A DNA stretch of 64,000 bases from an uncultured Slackia sp. (GTDB taxonomy: Bacteria; Actinomycetota; Coriobacteriia; Coriobacteriales; Eggerthellaceae), in the NCBI GenBank assembly GCA_934661005.1, contig CAKUIK010000006.1:12618-76617 (forward strand), given 5' to 3'. Below the pieces are notes generated by a model. The model saw only the letters and a list, made by a program, of their open reading frames with translations. It had not been told where the DNA came from and made no database searches. Each line of letters starts with the position of its first letter. The stretch's first letter is position 1. Both the position numbers and the translations under genes were made by a program. Positions 54,278 to 62,049 of this stretch are shown here, in pieces.

Positions 54278-55246
54278 TTATACGTGCTGCGAGGGCTTTT
54301 CCTCAACGAAGCCCTCAGCGAACGAGCTCGGGAGCACCAGCGTTCCGCCCGATTCCTCCACGCTCTCGTAGGCAAGGTGCATTTGACGCAGCTTCATCGC
54401 CTCAGCGTTTTCTTCATACACGACGCCCGCATCTTTCAACATATCGGAAATGTCAGCCTCGGCCTCGGCGAGCACCATACGGGCGTTCTTCTTGCGTTCG
54501 GCGATAGCTTCCGCCGCCATAGCATGTTGCAGCTCTTTGGGAATCACGATGTCGCGCACTTCGACGTCGATGATAGTAATGCCCCAGTCGTTGAGCTTTT
54601 CTTCGAGCGCGTCTTTGAGCTCTTCATCGAGCTGATCGCGACGGCTGGCGAGCTCAGCGACCGTTGTGCGACCGATTGCCTTGCGCATGGCGGTTTGGGC
54701 CATCCAGCTTACCGATTGCGCGTAATCTTCCACCTCGGTACAAGCGGCCTTCGCGCTCCACACCATCCAGAAGATCACCGCGTCAACGTTCACGGGAACC
54801 AAATCGCCCGTCAATGTCTCTTCAGCCCCAAAGTAGGTCGCGGCGACGCGCTGGTCGACGCGCAGCGTATAAAACTCAACGATGGGAATCGTGAAAACGA
54901 TGCCCGGGCCCGCCACGCGGTTGAATTTGCCAAAACGCAGGACGACCGCCTTTTCCCATTCGAGCACAACGTGGATCGACGAGGCGGCAAGCCAGCCGCC
55001 GAGCGCCGCCACGGCAAGCGAGGCGAGCGAAACATCCCCTAAAAGTGCCCACCACAACGCCACAACCAGGCAAAAGGCCACCGCGAATACGACAATCCCA
55101 AACACCACGGCGCCATTTCTTGAAGCCCGGCGACGAACTACGCCAACAGCGCCCGCGGGCTCGGTAATATGGCTGGCATCGGGCGAAGGCGCGCCTATCA
55201 TCGATGAGAATTCATGCTTTTTGCTACCCGTATTCGCGTTCGACAT
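54278..55246 (-). CDS. slipin/SPFH-domain membrane protein
   Basis: A 322-residue stomatin-like protein. Two hydrophobic segments near residues 47-95 form the membrane anchor. The SPFH domain follows (VVLRFGKFNRVAGPGIVFTIP, DVEVRDIVIPKELQHAMAAEA), then a short coiled coil. Slipins form membrane microdomain scaffolds. ATG 55246 has AAGGAG upstream. Third gene after NrfD and GntR, which ties it to a redox or stress membrane role. Confidence 0.85.
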   Translation of the reverse strand: MSNANTGSKKHEFSSMIGAPSPDASHITEPAGAVGVVRRRASRNGAVVFGIVVFAVAFCLVVALWWALLGDVSLASLAVAALGGWLAASSIHVVLEWEKAVVLRFGKFNRVAGPGIVFTIPIVEFYTLRVDQRVAATYFGAEETLTGDLVPVNVDAVIFWMVWSAKAACTEVEDYAQSVSWMAQTAMRKAIGRTTVAELASRRDQLDEELKDALEEKLNDWGITIIDVEVRDIVIPKELQHAMAAEAIAERKKNARMVLAEAEADISDMLKDAGVVYEENAEAMKLRQMHLAYESVEESGGTLVLPSSFAEGFVEEKPSQHV

Positions 55247-55257
55247 CGAATTTCTCC

Positions 55258-55677
55258 TTATTCCCCTTGCTCAAGCTTCTCGCGCTCACGCGCGATCCCC
55301 GCAGCAAATTGAGCCTCTATGTCTTCAAGCGTCATGCCAAGCTCCCTGCATCGACGCAGGTACTCCTTTGTCACAATCTCGGCCGTCGCAGAGATGCTCA
55401 CGCCCGGCTTGTCGCTCACGTCGCACACGAACGCGCCCTGACGGCGCTTCGATTCGATATACCCATCGGCTTCCAGGCTCTTGTAGACCTTCGAGATGGT
55501 GTTGTAGTTCACCTCGATATCGGCGGCAAGGCCTCGCACCGTGGGCAACTTGTCGTCAGGCTTGTAATACCCCGACGTAATAAGGTATATGAAGCGATTT
55601 TTCAGCTGCAGCCACAACGGAATGCTGCTGTTCTCGTCGAGCTCAAAGAGGGCGGCGTCGCAACCGTCATTGTTCAT
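55258..55677 (-). CDS. GntR-family (YtrA-like) transcriptional regulator
   Basis: A 139-residue regulator with an N-terminal winged helix (PLWLQLKNRFIYLITSGYY, LPTVRGLAADIEVNYNTISK) and a short C-terminal helical region, as in the YtrA subfamily that controls membrane-protein operons. ATG 55677 overlaps the TGA of the NrfD gene. It probably autoregulates this operon through the palindrome at 56708-56728. Confidence 0.88.
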   Translation of the reverse strand: MNNDGCDAALFELDENSSIPLWLQLKNRFIYLITSGYYKPDDKLPTVRGLAADIEVNYNTISKVYKSLEADGYIESKRRQGAFVCDVSDKPGVSISATAEIVTKEYLRRCRELGMTLEDIEAQFAAGIAREREKLEQGE

Positions 55678-56648
55678 AGCAACCACTCCTCTCCGCTGTC
55701 GCTTACATGAACGGGCTGTTCAATAGAATCTCGCAACTCCATTTTGGCATGGCTTCCCGCATTCACGACGCCCACACGCAAACACGCACCGCCCACAAGC
55801 ACCAAAACGGCGGCAATCGCGAGGCATGCGAACGCCTGGCTCGCCCGATTCGGCAGCAAGAGCGACTTATGCGCGACTACCTCCAAAACAAAGGGCACGA
55901 CGATTCCGCAAAAGACGAACCCCAGCCACCAAAATAGGAGCGAGAACGTGCCATCTCCCGCCAAGTTCGCAAAAGAGGCGTTTACGGGCGAAAAAACGCC
56001 ATAGAGAACCGTTGCGACGAATTCGGCAACCACAACAGCGGCGTCCGCAAAAAGCAAGAAGCGAGGAAGCGCGAAACTTCCCTGAGAATGGCCATCGAGA
56101 AACGCGCAGATGAGCGCCACGGCAATGCCGCACGATGCCGATGAAAGCAGAAACAGCACTGGCACCAGCGGAGTATTCCATGCGCTTATGCTCTTAAGGC
56201 TCGCGAGCAGCAACCCCGTATACAGCATAACGCCCAGCGACAAAACGCACGCAAGCCCCTGAACCACAACCACCGCGACGCCCGGAACAATGGGCAGGTA
56301 CGTAAAGCGAACGACGGCAAGGAATACCGCACACGCAATAAGCAACCCGAGCACGATAGTGCCGAAGGTGAGATACGTGAACGACGGATTCTGAATAAGG
56401 AATACCGCGCGATCCAGGCGCCCCAAATCAAAGAGCAGGCACAACGCCCCAGCAATCAAGCACAACGCCCCAACGGCGAAGGTGAACGCGATTGCTCGAT
56501 GCTGCGGCGACGAAACGCCGAACGAACACGGAGCGGCAACCCCGAACGGCTCATGGGCCCACAGCAAATCGAGCAGGCACGCAACGAGTACGGAACCCGC
56601 ACCCGTTCCGCCCAAAAAGAGGTACGCGATTGACAATGAGCTCAGCAT
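55674..56648 (-). CDS. NrfD-family membrane protein without catalytic partners
   Basis: A 324-residue protein with about eight hydrophobic helices. The N-terminal FLGGTGAGSVLVACLLDLL and FDLGRLDRAVFLIQNP are NrfD/DmsC-like. No molybdenum or iron-sulfur subunit gene lies beside it; the nearest is the operon starting at 54025. ATG 56648 has AAAGGGG upstream. It may be an alternative anchor for another complex. Confidence 0.78.
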   Translation of the reverse strand: MLSSLSIAYLFLGGTGAGSVLVACLLDLLWAHEPFGVAAPCSFGVSSPQHRAIAFTFAVGALCLIAGALCLLFDLGRLDRAVFLIQNPSFTYLTFGTIVLGLLIACAVFLAVVRFTYLPIVPGVAVVVVQGLACVLSLGVMLYTGLLLASLKSISAWNTPLVPVLFLLSSASCGIAVALICAFLDGHSQGSFALPRFLLFADAAVVVAEFVATVLYGVFSPVNASFANLAGDGTFSLLFWWLGFVFCGIVVPFVLEVVAHKSLLLPNRASQAFACLAIAAVLVLVGGACLRVGVVNAGSHAKMELRDSIEQPVHVSDSGEEWLL

Positions 56649-56707
56649 GCGCACCCCTTTCGTTTCGTGTATTCGCTCTTGGCAAAGTATGCCATAAAAC
56701 AGCAACG

Positions 56708-56728
56708 CCTATGACAACGTGTCATAGG
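56708..56728. promoter_or_regulatory. perfect palindrome CCTATGACA-ACG-TGTCATAGG
   Basis: A 9-bp inverted repeat with a three-base spacer 60 bases before the start of the NrfD-GntR-slipin operon. The half-site occurs again at 54161-54223. A likely GntR operator. Confidence 0.55.
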
Positions 56729-56737
56729 CCGGGTACT

Positions 56738-56779
56738 TTATCGCCGAATTGTGCCCCGAAGTTTGCGCTCGGCCCGCAT
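56738..56779 (-). pseudogene. duplicated 3' end of the YgjP-like gene
   Basis: Reading minus, ATG 56779 gives 13 residues MRAERKLRGTIRR and a stop, nearly the same as the AERKLRGAIRR end of the peptidase gene that stops at 56944. About 30 of 37 bases agree. The two copies are separated by the inverted-repeat element 56792-56931. It is a decayed remnant, not a gene. Confidence 0.65.
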
Positions 56780-56791
56780 GAAAAGCCCTCA

Positions 56792-56931
56792 TGCACAAAA
56801 ACGCGCGAAGTGCGTACCCTTGAAGGAAATTGCCGCTGCGTCATTTGCGTAATGCCGGGTCGCGCATTCGAGAAAACGTCGATGCTGCCGCGCTTTCGAA
56901 TCTAGGGTACGCACTTCGCGCGTTTTGTGCA
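56792..56931. mobile_element. 140-bp element with 28-bp terminal inverted repeats (MITE-like)
   Basis: The left arm 56792-56820 and right arm 56904-56931 are complementary over 28 bases with one extra A in the left arm. The interior of 83 bases carries no gene. It sits directly after the YgjP gene and before a partial copy of that gene's end. It could be a non-autonomous transposable unit or a large 3' hairpin. Confidence 0.55.
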
Positions 56932-56943
56932 AGGTGCCTTGCC

Positions 56944-57579
56944 TTATCGCCGAATCGCTCCGCGCAGTTTTCGCTCGGCATCGCGCCAATGGGGTAAATA
57001 CGCGTCAAGCAGCGCATGGAAACGCGGGCCGTGGTTCGCCTCTCGCAAGTGGCACAGCTCATGCACCACCACATATTCCAAGCACTCGGGCGGCTGGGCG
57101 GCAAGCTGCACGTTTATGCAAATGCGCCCCGTTTTCACATTGCAGCTGCCCCAGCGGCTCACCATGTTTCGATATGCTAATTTACCAGGTGAAACGCCAA
57201 TAATCGGCGCCCATTTCTCTATGAGCGCCGGCACGAACGCAGCTACCACGGCGCGCCACTGGGCAAGCTCTTCCTGCGTGGGCGAAGCCGACATTCCGTC
57301 GATTTCGCGACCGCGCTGCCTCTCCTGCATTATTGCCGCATGTTCGCGAATCCACGATGCGCGCTCTTCTATAAAGCGCACGATTTGAGCATCGGAATAA
57401 CGCAGCGGCGCACTCACGCACACGCGAAAGCGAGCGGCGGACGACTCGCCCGCCGCAGCCGCGCCATCAACGCAAGGCTTGAGGCGCACATACATATGCT
57501 TCTGCTGCTTGCGCGTGACTTCGACATCGAACCCCGCAGCGTGCAGCATGGTTTTTCGCACAGAGGACACAGCGAACAT
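56944..57579 (-). CDS. YgjP-like M48/SprT-type metallopeptidase
   Basis: A 211-residue protein with the zinc motif VVHELCHLREANHGPRFH and the preceding RNMVSRWGSCNVKTGRICIN block of the DUF45/YgjP family. Proteins of this group resemble SprT-type metalloproteases; the substrate is unknown. The ATG at 57579 directly follows AAGG; an alternative start lies at 57549. The end of the gene is duplicated downstream. Confidence 0.82.
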   Translation of the reverse strand: MFAVSSVRKTMLHAAGFDVEVTRKQQKHMYVRLKPCVDGAAAAGESSAARFRVCVSAPLRYSDAQIVRFIEERASWIREHAAIMQERQRGREIDGMSASPTQEELAQWRAVVAAFVPALIEKWAPIIGVSPGKLAYRNMVSRWGSCNVKTGRICINVQLAAQPPECLEYVVVHELCHLREANHGPRFHALLDAYLPHWRDAERKLRGAIRR

Positions 57580-57601
57580 TCCTTCGAAACAAGAAACATG
57601 C

Positions 57602-57607
57602 TAAGAT
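57602..57607 (+). promoter_or_regulatory. extended -10 promoter (TG-C-TAAGAT) of the small RNA at 57614
   Basis: TGCTAAGAT fits an extended -10 element; no good -35 box is seen. Confidence 0.45.
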
Positions 57608-57613
57608 GCAAAC

Positions 57614-57694
57614 ACGGTGCCCCGCGAAGCCGGGCGACATCGTTTGGGTTCTAAGCCGGGTTACTTGTTCAGGGCACCCGGCTTATTCCTTTCC
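57614..57694 (+). ncRNA. structured small RNA of about 80 nt convergent to a 27-aa peptide gene, candidate antitoxin RNA
   Basis: Starting after the -10 box at 57602-57607, the sequence contains GGTGCCC pairing with GGGCACC and ends with the stem AAGCCGGGT/ACCCGGCTT (57653-57661, 57676-57684) and ATTCCTTTCC. It has no open frame. It is fully antisense to the 3' region of a transcript from the peptide gene 57786-57703. This is the geometry of type I antitoxin RNAs. Confidence 0.55.
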
Positions 57695-57702
57695 AATGAA
57701 GA

Positions 57703-57786
57703 TCACTTGTCGCGGGTGACGAGGTCGACGACTCCGATAACAACCGACATTACTGCGCAAATGGCGATAACCGTTTGAGTATCCAT
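57703..57786 (-). CDS. 27-aa hydrophobic peptide, candidate holin-like type I toxin
   Basis: ATG 57786 has an excellent ribosome site (AAAGGAGGT, eight bases before). The peptide begins MDTQTVIAICAV, has one membrane helix (TVIAICAVMSVVIGVVDLV, residues 5-23) and ends TRDK. This matches the short holin-like toxin peptides of Firmicutes and actinobacteria in size and layout. A promoter TTCGAA-N17-TACAAT (-10 at 57845-57840) lies upstream inside a 13-bp palindrome. It is far below the size limit of gene finders. Confidence 0.65.
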   Translation of the reverse strand: MDTQTVIAICAVMSVVIGVVDLVTRDK

Positions 57787-57828
57787 CGGGACCACCTCCT
57801 TTCAGAGGCGCCGCCCGGCAAGTGAAGC

Positions 57829-57862
57829 ACCGCCCGCCTATTGTACTGCATAGGCGGGCGGT
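57829..57862. repeat. 13-bp palindrome overlapping the toxin-peptide promoter
   Basis: Perfect arms 57829-57841 and 57850-57862 with an eight-base loop that holds the TACAAT -10 element on the minus strand. It may be an operator, or a terminator blocking read-through. Confidence 0.65.
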
Positions 57863-57924
57863 TTCGAACTTCTGTACGATTATTTAATTCAGCAATCCCA
57901 TATAGCCAGCCCATAGACAGCAAG

Positions 57925-58010
57925 AAGCGCTCTGCCGAGTCGAGCTGCCTTGCGACGCGCATTCGGTGCGCGGGTGGCAAGCACAAGACAAACCGGCCGA
58001 CAGAGTGCTT
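57925..58010. repeat. 86-nt nested hairpin downstream of the Fe-ADH gene
   Basis: Three stems nest: 57925-57934 with 58001-58010 (10 bp, one wobble), CTTGC with GCAAG (57949-57953, 57977-57981), and CGCGCA with TGCGCG around a TTCGG loop (57956-57972). It starts 27 bases beyond the ADH stop. No T-run follows, so it looks more like a structured RNA than a terminator. Confidence 0.5.
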
Positions 58011-58037
58011 CGCGACGACGAGCGCTTTCGTCGTTCG

Positions 58038-59243
58038 CTAGAACGCCGAAAGATAAATTGCCTTCGCGTCTTCCAGCGTAAGCTTCTTAAAGCCGCCAAA
58101 CACTTCGCCCTTGTTAGCCTTCAGCGTCGGCAACAATTTGTCCACATCTTCGGGCGCAATGCCGAACTCGCCGAGCGTACGCGGCATGCCCAGGTCAACA
58201 AAGAATGCCTGCAGCTCGTCGATCGCGGCCGTCACGGCATCTTCAATTGCCTCGTCGGTTTCGTCGATGGGCTCGATATCAAACACCTGCAGCGCGAATT
58301 TCAGGAAGCGAGCAGGGTTTTCGCACCACACGTAACGCATCCATGCAGGCATAACCACCGCCAAACCGGCGCCGTGCGTGATGGACGTGTCGAACGCCGA
58401 AAGCTCATGCTCGAGCGCGTGGCTCTCCCAACCGCCGGCGCGGCTCGTCGGCGCCGCAGAGAGGCCGCATCCCGCGATGTCGTTATGGGCGAGCGTGCCC
58501 GCCCACATAATGTTCGCGCGAGCCTCATAGTTCTCGGGTTCGGCAAGGGCGACGGGCGCCTCATCGATAAGAGAGCGAATAATGCCCGTGGCGATGTTGT
58601 CAGTGAGGCTCGACGAGCCCGTGCCACTGAAATAGCGCTCGCACACGTGCGCAATCATATCGGTCACGCCGGCCGCCGTTTGATACGGCGGCAACGTAAA
58701 CGTGAGCTCGGGATCGAGGAACGCCACCTTCGGACGGAACAAATTCGAATTCGTACCGCGCTTCAAGCCCAGCTCGTCGTTAGAAATAACGCACGAACTC
58801 GACCCTTCGGAACCCGCCGCGGGAATAGTAAGAACGCAGGCGATAGGCAAGCATTCCGCAATCGTCGCCTTTCCGCTGAAGAAGTCCCACACGTCACCTT
58901 CGTAGGGCACGCCAAACGCGATGGCCTTCGCGCAATCGATCGCGCTGCCGCCGCCAACGGGGAAAATAACGTCGACGTTTTCTTTGCGCGCAAGCTCGAT
59001 GCCCTCGCGCACCAATTCCACTTCGGGATTCGGGCGCACGCCCGCAAGCTCAACGGTCTCGATGCCCGATGCCGCGAGCGATTTCTTCACTCGGTCGAGC
59101 GTTCCCGTGCGCACCACGGAGCCTTTGCCATACACAAGCAGCGCTCGCTTGAAACCACGCCTGGCGATATGCTCGCCCACCTGATCGGTAACGCCTTTGC
59201 CGAAAATGAATTCCGTTGGAGAATAGAACACGAAATCGTTCAT
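58038..59243 (-). CDS. iron-containing alcohol dehydrogenase
   Basis: A 401-residue group III dehydrogenase of the butanol dehydrogenase/YqhD branch. The NAD(P) block is PVGGGSAIDCAKAIAFG; the metal ligands lie in DPELTFTLPPYQTAAGVTDMIAHVCE and SHALEHELSAFDTSITHGAGLAVVMP. It probably reduces aldehydes with NAD(P)H. ATG 59243 follows AAAGGACG; upstream in-frame TTG starts were discarded. Confidence 0.92.
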   Translation of the reverse strand: MNDFVFYSPTEFIFGKGVTDQVGEHIARRGFKRALLVYGKGSVVRTGTLDRVKKSLAASGIETVELAGVRPNPEVELVREGIELARKENVDVIFPVGGGSAIDCAKAIAFGVPYEGDVWDFFSGKATIAECLPIACVLTIPAAGSEGSSSCVISNDELGLKRGTNSNLFRPKVAFLDPELTFTLPPYQTAAGVTDMIAHVCERYFSGTGSSSLTDNIATGIIRSLIDEAPVALAEPENYEARANIMWAGTLAHNDIAGCGLSAAPTSRAGGWESHALEHELSAFDTSITHGAGLAVVMPAWMRYVWCENPARFLKFALQVFDIEPIDETDEAIEDAVTAAIDELQAFFVDLGMPRTLGEFGIAPEDVDKLLPTLKANKGEVFGGFKKLTLEDAKAIYLSAF

Positions 59244-59356
59244 TGATCGTCCTTTCGAAACGATTGCAGACCATAGCGTGGGAAGCCGCCGTGGGGCGAA
59301 ATTTCCTTCGCCTCCAAGCAGGCGCCATGAGGTCTCGGCGACGCCCGCCAAGCTCT

Positions 59357-60217
59357 CTAGCGTTCGTGCACGAGCGCGTACGCCTCATTGCGCGAAATAC
59401 CGAATTCTCGTCGCAATGCTGCGACGATATCTTTATGCGACATTTCGCCCGCGACAAGCAGTTCGAAAGCGCGGTCGGCCGCAGAAGCGGTCTGAGCGGC
59501 GGCATTGCTCTCGGCCTCAGCGGCCGTCGGGGGGCAAATAACCAACGCAATCTCGCCCTTCACGCCTTCTTCCGCATCGCGGCGGGCGAATTCCTCCGCA
59601 GCAATGGGCGACATGGCGCGGAAAACTTCCTCGTGGCGCTTCGTGAGTTCGCGGCACACCGCGACTTCGCGCGCCGGGAACACTTCCGCGACAATCGCAA
59701 GCGCATCGGCGATGCGACGGGGGCTTTCATAGAACACGAGCGAGGCATCGAGCCCCGAAAGAGCCGCGAGCACCGCTTTGCGCTCGCCAGCCTTGCGCGG
59801 GAAAAAACCGCCGAAATAGTAGCGCGGATCAGAAAAACCACTCGCAACATAGGCCGTCGCCGCAGCCGACGCACCCGGAAGCACCTCGTAAGGCGCACCC
59901 GAGGCCTGCGCCGATGCAACAAGGCGCGACCCCGGGTCAGAGACGCCGGGCATGCCGGCATCGCTGCAAAATGCGATGCGCTCGCCGGCCAAAACGCGCT
60001 GGATAATGCGATCGGCCTGCTTAGAAATGGTGGCTTCATCGAGTCGCTCAAGCCGCTTTTCAATATCGAAATGCGCGAGCAGCTTGCCCGTAACGCGCGT
60101 ATCTTCGGCGCATACCACATCGGCCGCACGCAGCTCGTCAAGCGTGCGCAACGTGATATCGCCCAAGTTGCCAATGGGCGTCGGACATAAAACAAGTTTT
60201 CCAGTTGAAGTATTCAT
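59357..60217 (-). CDS. rsmI: 16S rRNA (cytidine1402-2'-O)-methyltransferase
   Basis: A 286-residue SAM enzyme with LVLCPTPIGNLGDITLRTLDEL, CAEDTR, CSDAGMPGVSDPG and GFFPRK, the order typical of RsmI. It methylates C1402 in the decoding centre together with RsmH. The ATG at 60217 begins the family N-terminus. Confidence 0.94.
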   Translation of the reverse strand: MNTSTGKLVLCPTPIGNLGDITLRTLDELRAADVVCAEDTRVTGKLLAHFDIEKRLERLDEATISKQADRIIQRVLAGERIAFCSDAGMPGVSDPGSRLVASAQASGAPYEVLPGASAAATAYVASGFSDPRYYFGGFFPRKAGERKAVLAALSGLDASLVFYESPRRIADALAIVAEVFPAREVAVCRELTKRHEEVFRAMSPIAAEEFARRDAEEGVKGEIALVICPPTAAEAESNAAAQTASAADRAFELLVAGEMSHKDIVAALRREFGISRNEAYALVHER

Positions 60218-60300
60218 GAGCGCAATTATACCGCCCAAAACCGCTCGCGCGAACGACGCGGCAAAAGCGCAAAAGCGGCTCGGGCAAAACGCACGCCCGG

Positions 60301-60381
60301 GCCAAGCTTTGCGCATCCAGGCTAGGCTTTATGCGTCCGACCGGGGCTTCGTGCGTCCGACCAATGCCTTTTGTCAAAGGC
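60301..60381. repeat. decayed 20-bp tandem repeats (GCGTCCGACC units)
   Basis: TGCGTCCGACC occurs at 60332-60342 and 60352-60362, with a third diverged unit GCGCATCCAGG before. It lies in the 210-base gap between rsmI and the DUF1385 gene and has no coding potential. Confidence 0.5.
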
Positions 60382-60427
60382 CAGCCAACCACCTTGGCCT
60401 TGCCGCCTACGGTTTTCAAAAAAACGT

Positions 60428-61870
60428 CTAAGCCCGCGCCGCTTCCTCGCGTTCTTCTCGTTCAAGCACGCGCTGCATGGCGGCAATGGCACATTCGAGC
60501 ATGTCGTCATCGGGCTCATTGGTCGTAAGTCGCTGCATTTGCATGCCAGGCCACAGCACCACTTTCACCAGCGGGTTTTCGGGGTGGCTGCCCGCCCATT
60601 TCACCGTGATTTCATAGCTGATGCCAGCAATCACGGGCATCAACACAATGCGCGCCACAATAACGAGCGCCAGCTTCGCGGGACCATCGGGCACGCCCCA
60701 TGCGGCAATAAGCCCGTTGAGCGGCGTGATGGTATACACGAAAATGGCGATAATCATGACCATGATCAGAAACGCAGTGCCGCAGCGCACGTGCAAGCGC
60801 GGGAAGCTGCGAGCGTTTTCAGGCGTGAGCGGCAAACCATGTTCGTAGCAATGGATGGTCTTGTGCTCGGCACCGTGGTAGCTGAACATGCGCTTAATGT
60901 CTTGCATGCGACCAATGAGCCAGATGTAGAACACAAAAACGACAATACGCACAATGCCGTCGACGACGTTCCAAAGAAGCGTTTTGTCATCGTACTCGCC
61001 CACGAGCACATTGGCAATGAACGCAGGCGCGATGATGAACAAGCCGACGCCCAGCAGCAGGCCAAGCACCATCGAGATAGCCATTTCGCGCTTGCCGAAG
61101 CCGCCTTCGTCCTCGTCGCGAGTCTCGACCGACTCGGGCTCGGCAGCGCAACGGTCGGCCGCGTCGGGCTCAACCGCGCCAGACTCGGCCGCATTGGGCT
61201 CGACAACAATATCCAAAGAGTGCTGCGCACCCAGAGCGTCAATCGCCTCGGCAGGGTTGCCGAAGTCGTTTTTCCACGAGAAGCTATCATTCCCACTTGC
61301 AATGCTCTCGCCAGTCGAACCCGCGACAGACTTCGTCGCGGACCCCTTGGCGAAAGCCTCCCGCTTTTCCCCGTTCAGGTCTTTGTGAGAACACGTACAA
61401 CCAGAAGCGCCCTCCACGCAAGAAGAAGCCCCGGCCGAAATGGTTTCCTTCGCGACGGCCCCGTTCGCACTGGTCGCTTCCGCATCTGCAGCACTTTCGC
61501 CCTCGTCGCCATATGCGTGCATCGCGGCAATTTCGAGCGCTTTATACCCCAGAATCAGGCTTTCCACGAACGCACGACAACCGCGCACGACTGGCCAATA
61601 GAGCCACTTGTTCTTGGCCTTGCCGCTGGCCAAATCGTGCTCTTCCACATAAATTTCGCCCGACGGCTCGCGAACCGCAGCCGCCCAGTTGAAACGGCCG
61701 CGCATCATAACGCCCTCGATAAGCGCCTGGCCGCCCACGTGCGTTTTGTTCGCGCCGTCTTCGGCGAATGCACGCTTCACAGCGCTGCGTTTACGAGGCT
61801 CCTGCGCACCTTCGCTTTTCGCAGACGTGCCCGCGGGCGCTTCCTCACTGGATTCATTTTCTTTGGACAT
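60428..61870 (-). CDS. DUF1385 family membrane protein (YqhQ-like) with a long acidic insertion
   Basis: A 480-residue protein. The N-terminal block VGGQALIEGVMMRGR and the C-terminal FSYHGAEHKTIHCYEHG, LHVRCGTAFL and SYEITVKW are the DUF1385 signatures, with about five membrane helices. Between the first block and the helices is an insertion of roughly 110 residues rich in Ala, Ser, Glu and Asp with a CTCSHK element. Family members are usually about 300 residues. Function unknown. ATG 61870 was chosen; a GTG six codons upstream is possible. Confidence 0.85.
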   Translation of the reverse strand: MSKENESSEEAPAGTSAKSEGAQEPRKRSAVKRAFAEDGANKTHVGGQALIEGVMMRGRFNWAAAVREPSGEIYVEEHDLASGKAKNKWLYWPVVRGCRAFVESLILGYKALEIAAMHAYGDEGESAADAEATSANGAVAKETISAGASSCVEGASGCTCSHKDLNGEKREAFAKGSATKSVAGSTGESIASGNDSFSWKNDFGNPAEAIDALGAQHSLDIVVEPNAAESGAVEPDAADRCAAEPESVETRDEDEGGFGKREMAISMVLGLLLGVGLFIIAPAFIANVLVGEYDDKTLLWNVVDGIVRIVVFVFYIWLIGRMQDIKRMFSYHGAEHKTIHCYEHGLPLTPENARSFPRLHVRCGTAFLIMVMIIAIFVYTITPLNGLIAAWGVPDGPAKLALVIVARIVLMPVIAGISYEITVKWAGSHPENPLVKVVLWPGMQMQRLTTNEPDDDMLECAIAAMQRVLEREEREEAARA

Positions 61871-61994
61871 GCATTCAATTTCGTTAGACACGCTCGGAGC
61901 TTTCTTCTTAAATAATGGCACTGGCGAAAGGGCGCCTCTCTGGCCCGCTCGAATCGCCGAATCGTTGCAACGGACAATTCTACGACCACCACGA

Positions 61995-62032
61995 ACAAAA
62001 ATAGGGCAAAGGAACGATTCCCTTGCCCTATT
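61995..62032 (-). terminator. terminator of thyX
   Basis: Arms AATAGGGCAAaGGAA and TTCCcTTGCCCTATT around a CGA loop (62000-62032), followed on the minus strand by TTTTTG. Confidence 0.88.
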
Positions 62033-62049
62033 CCTCATGCAGGCAAACG

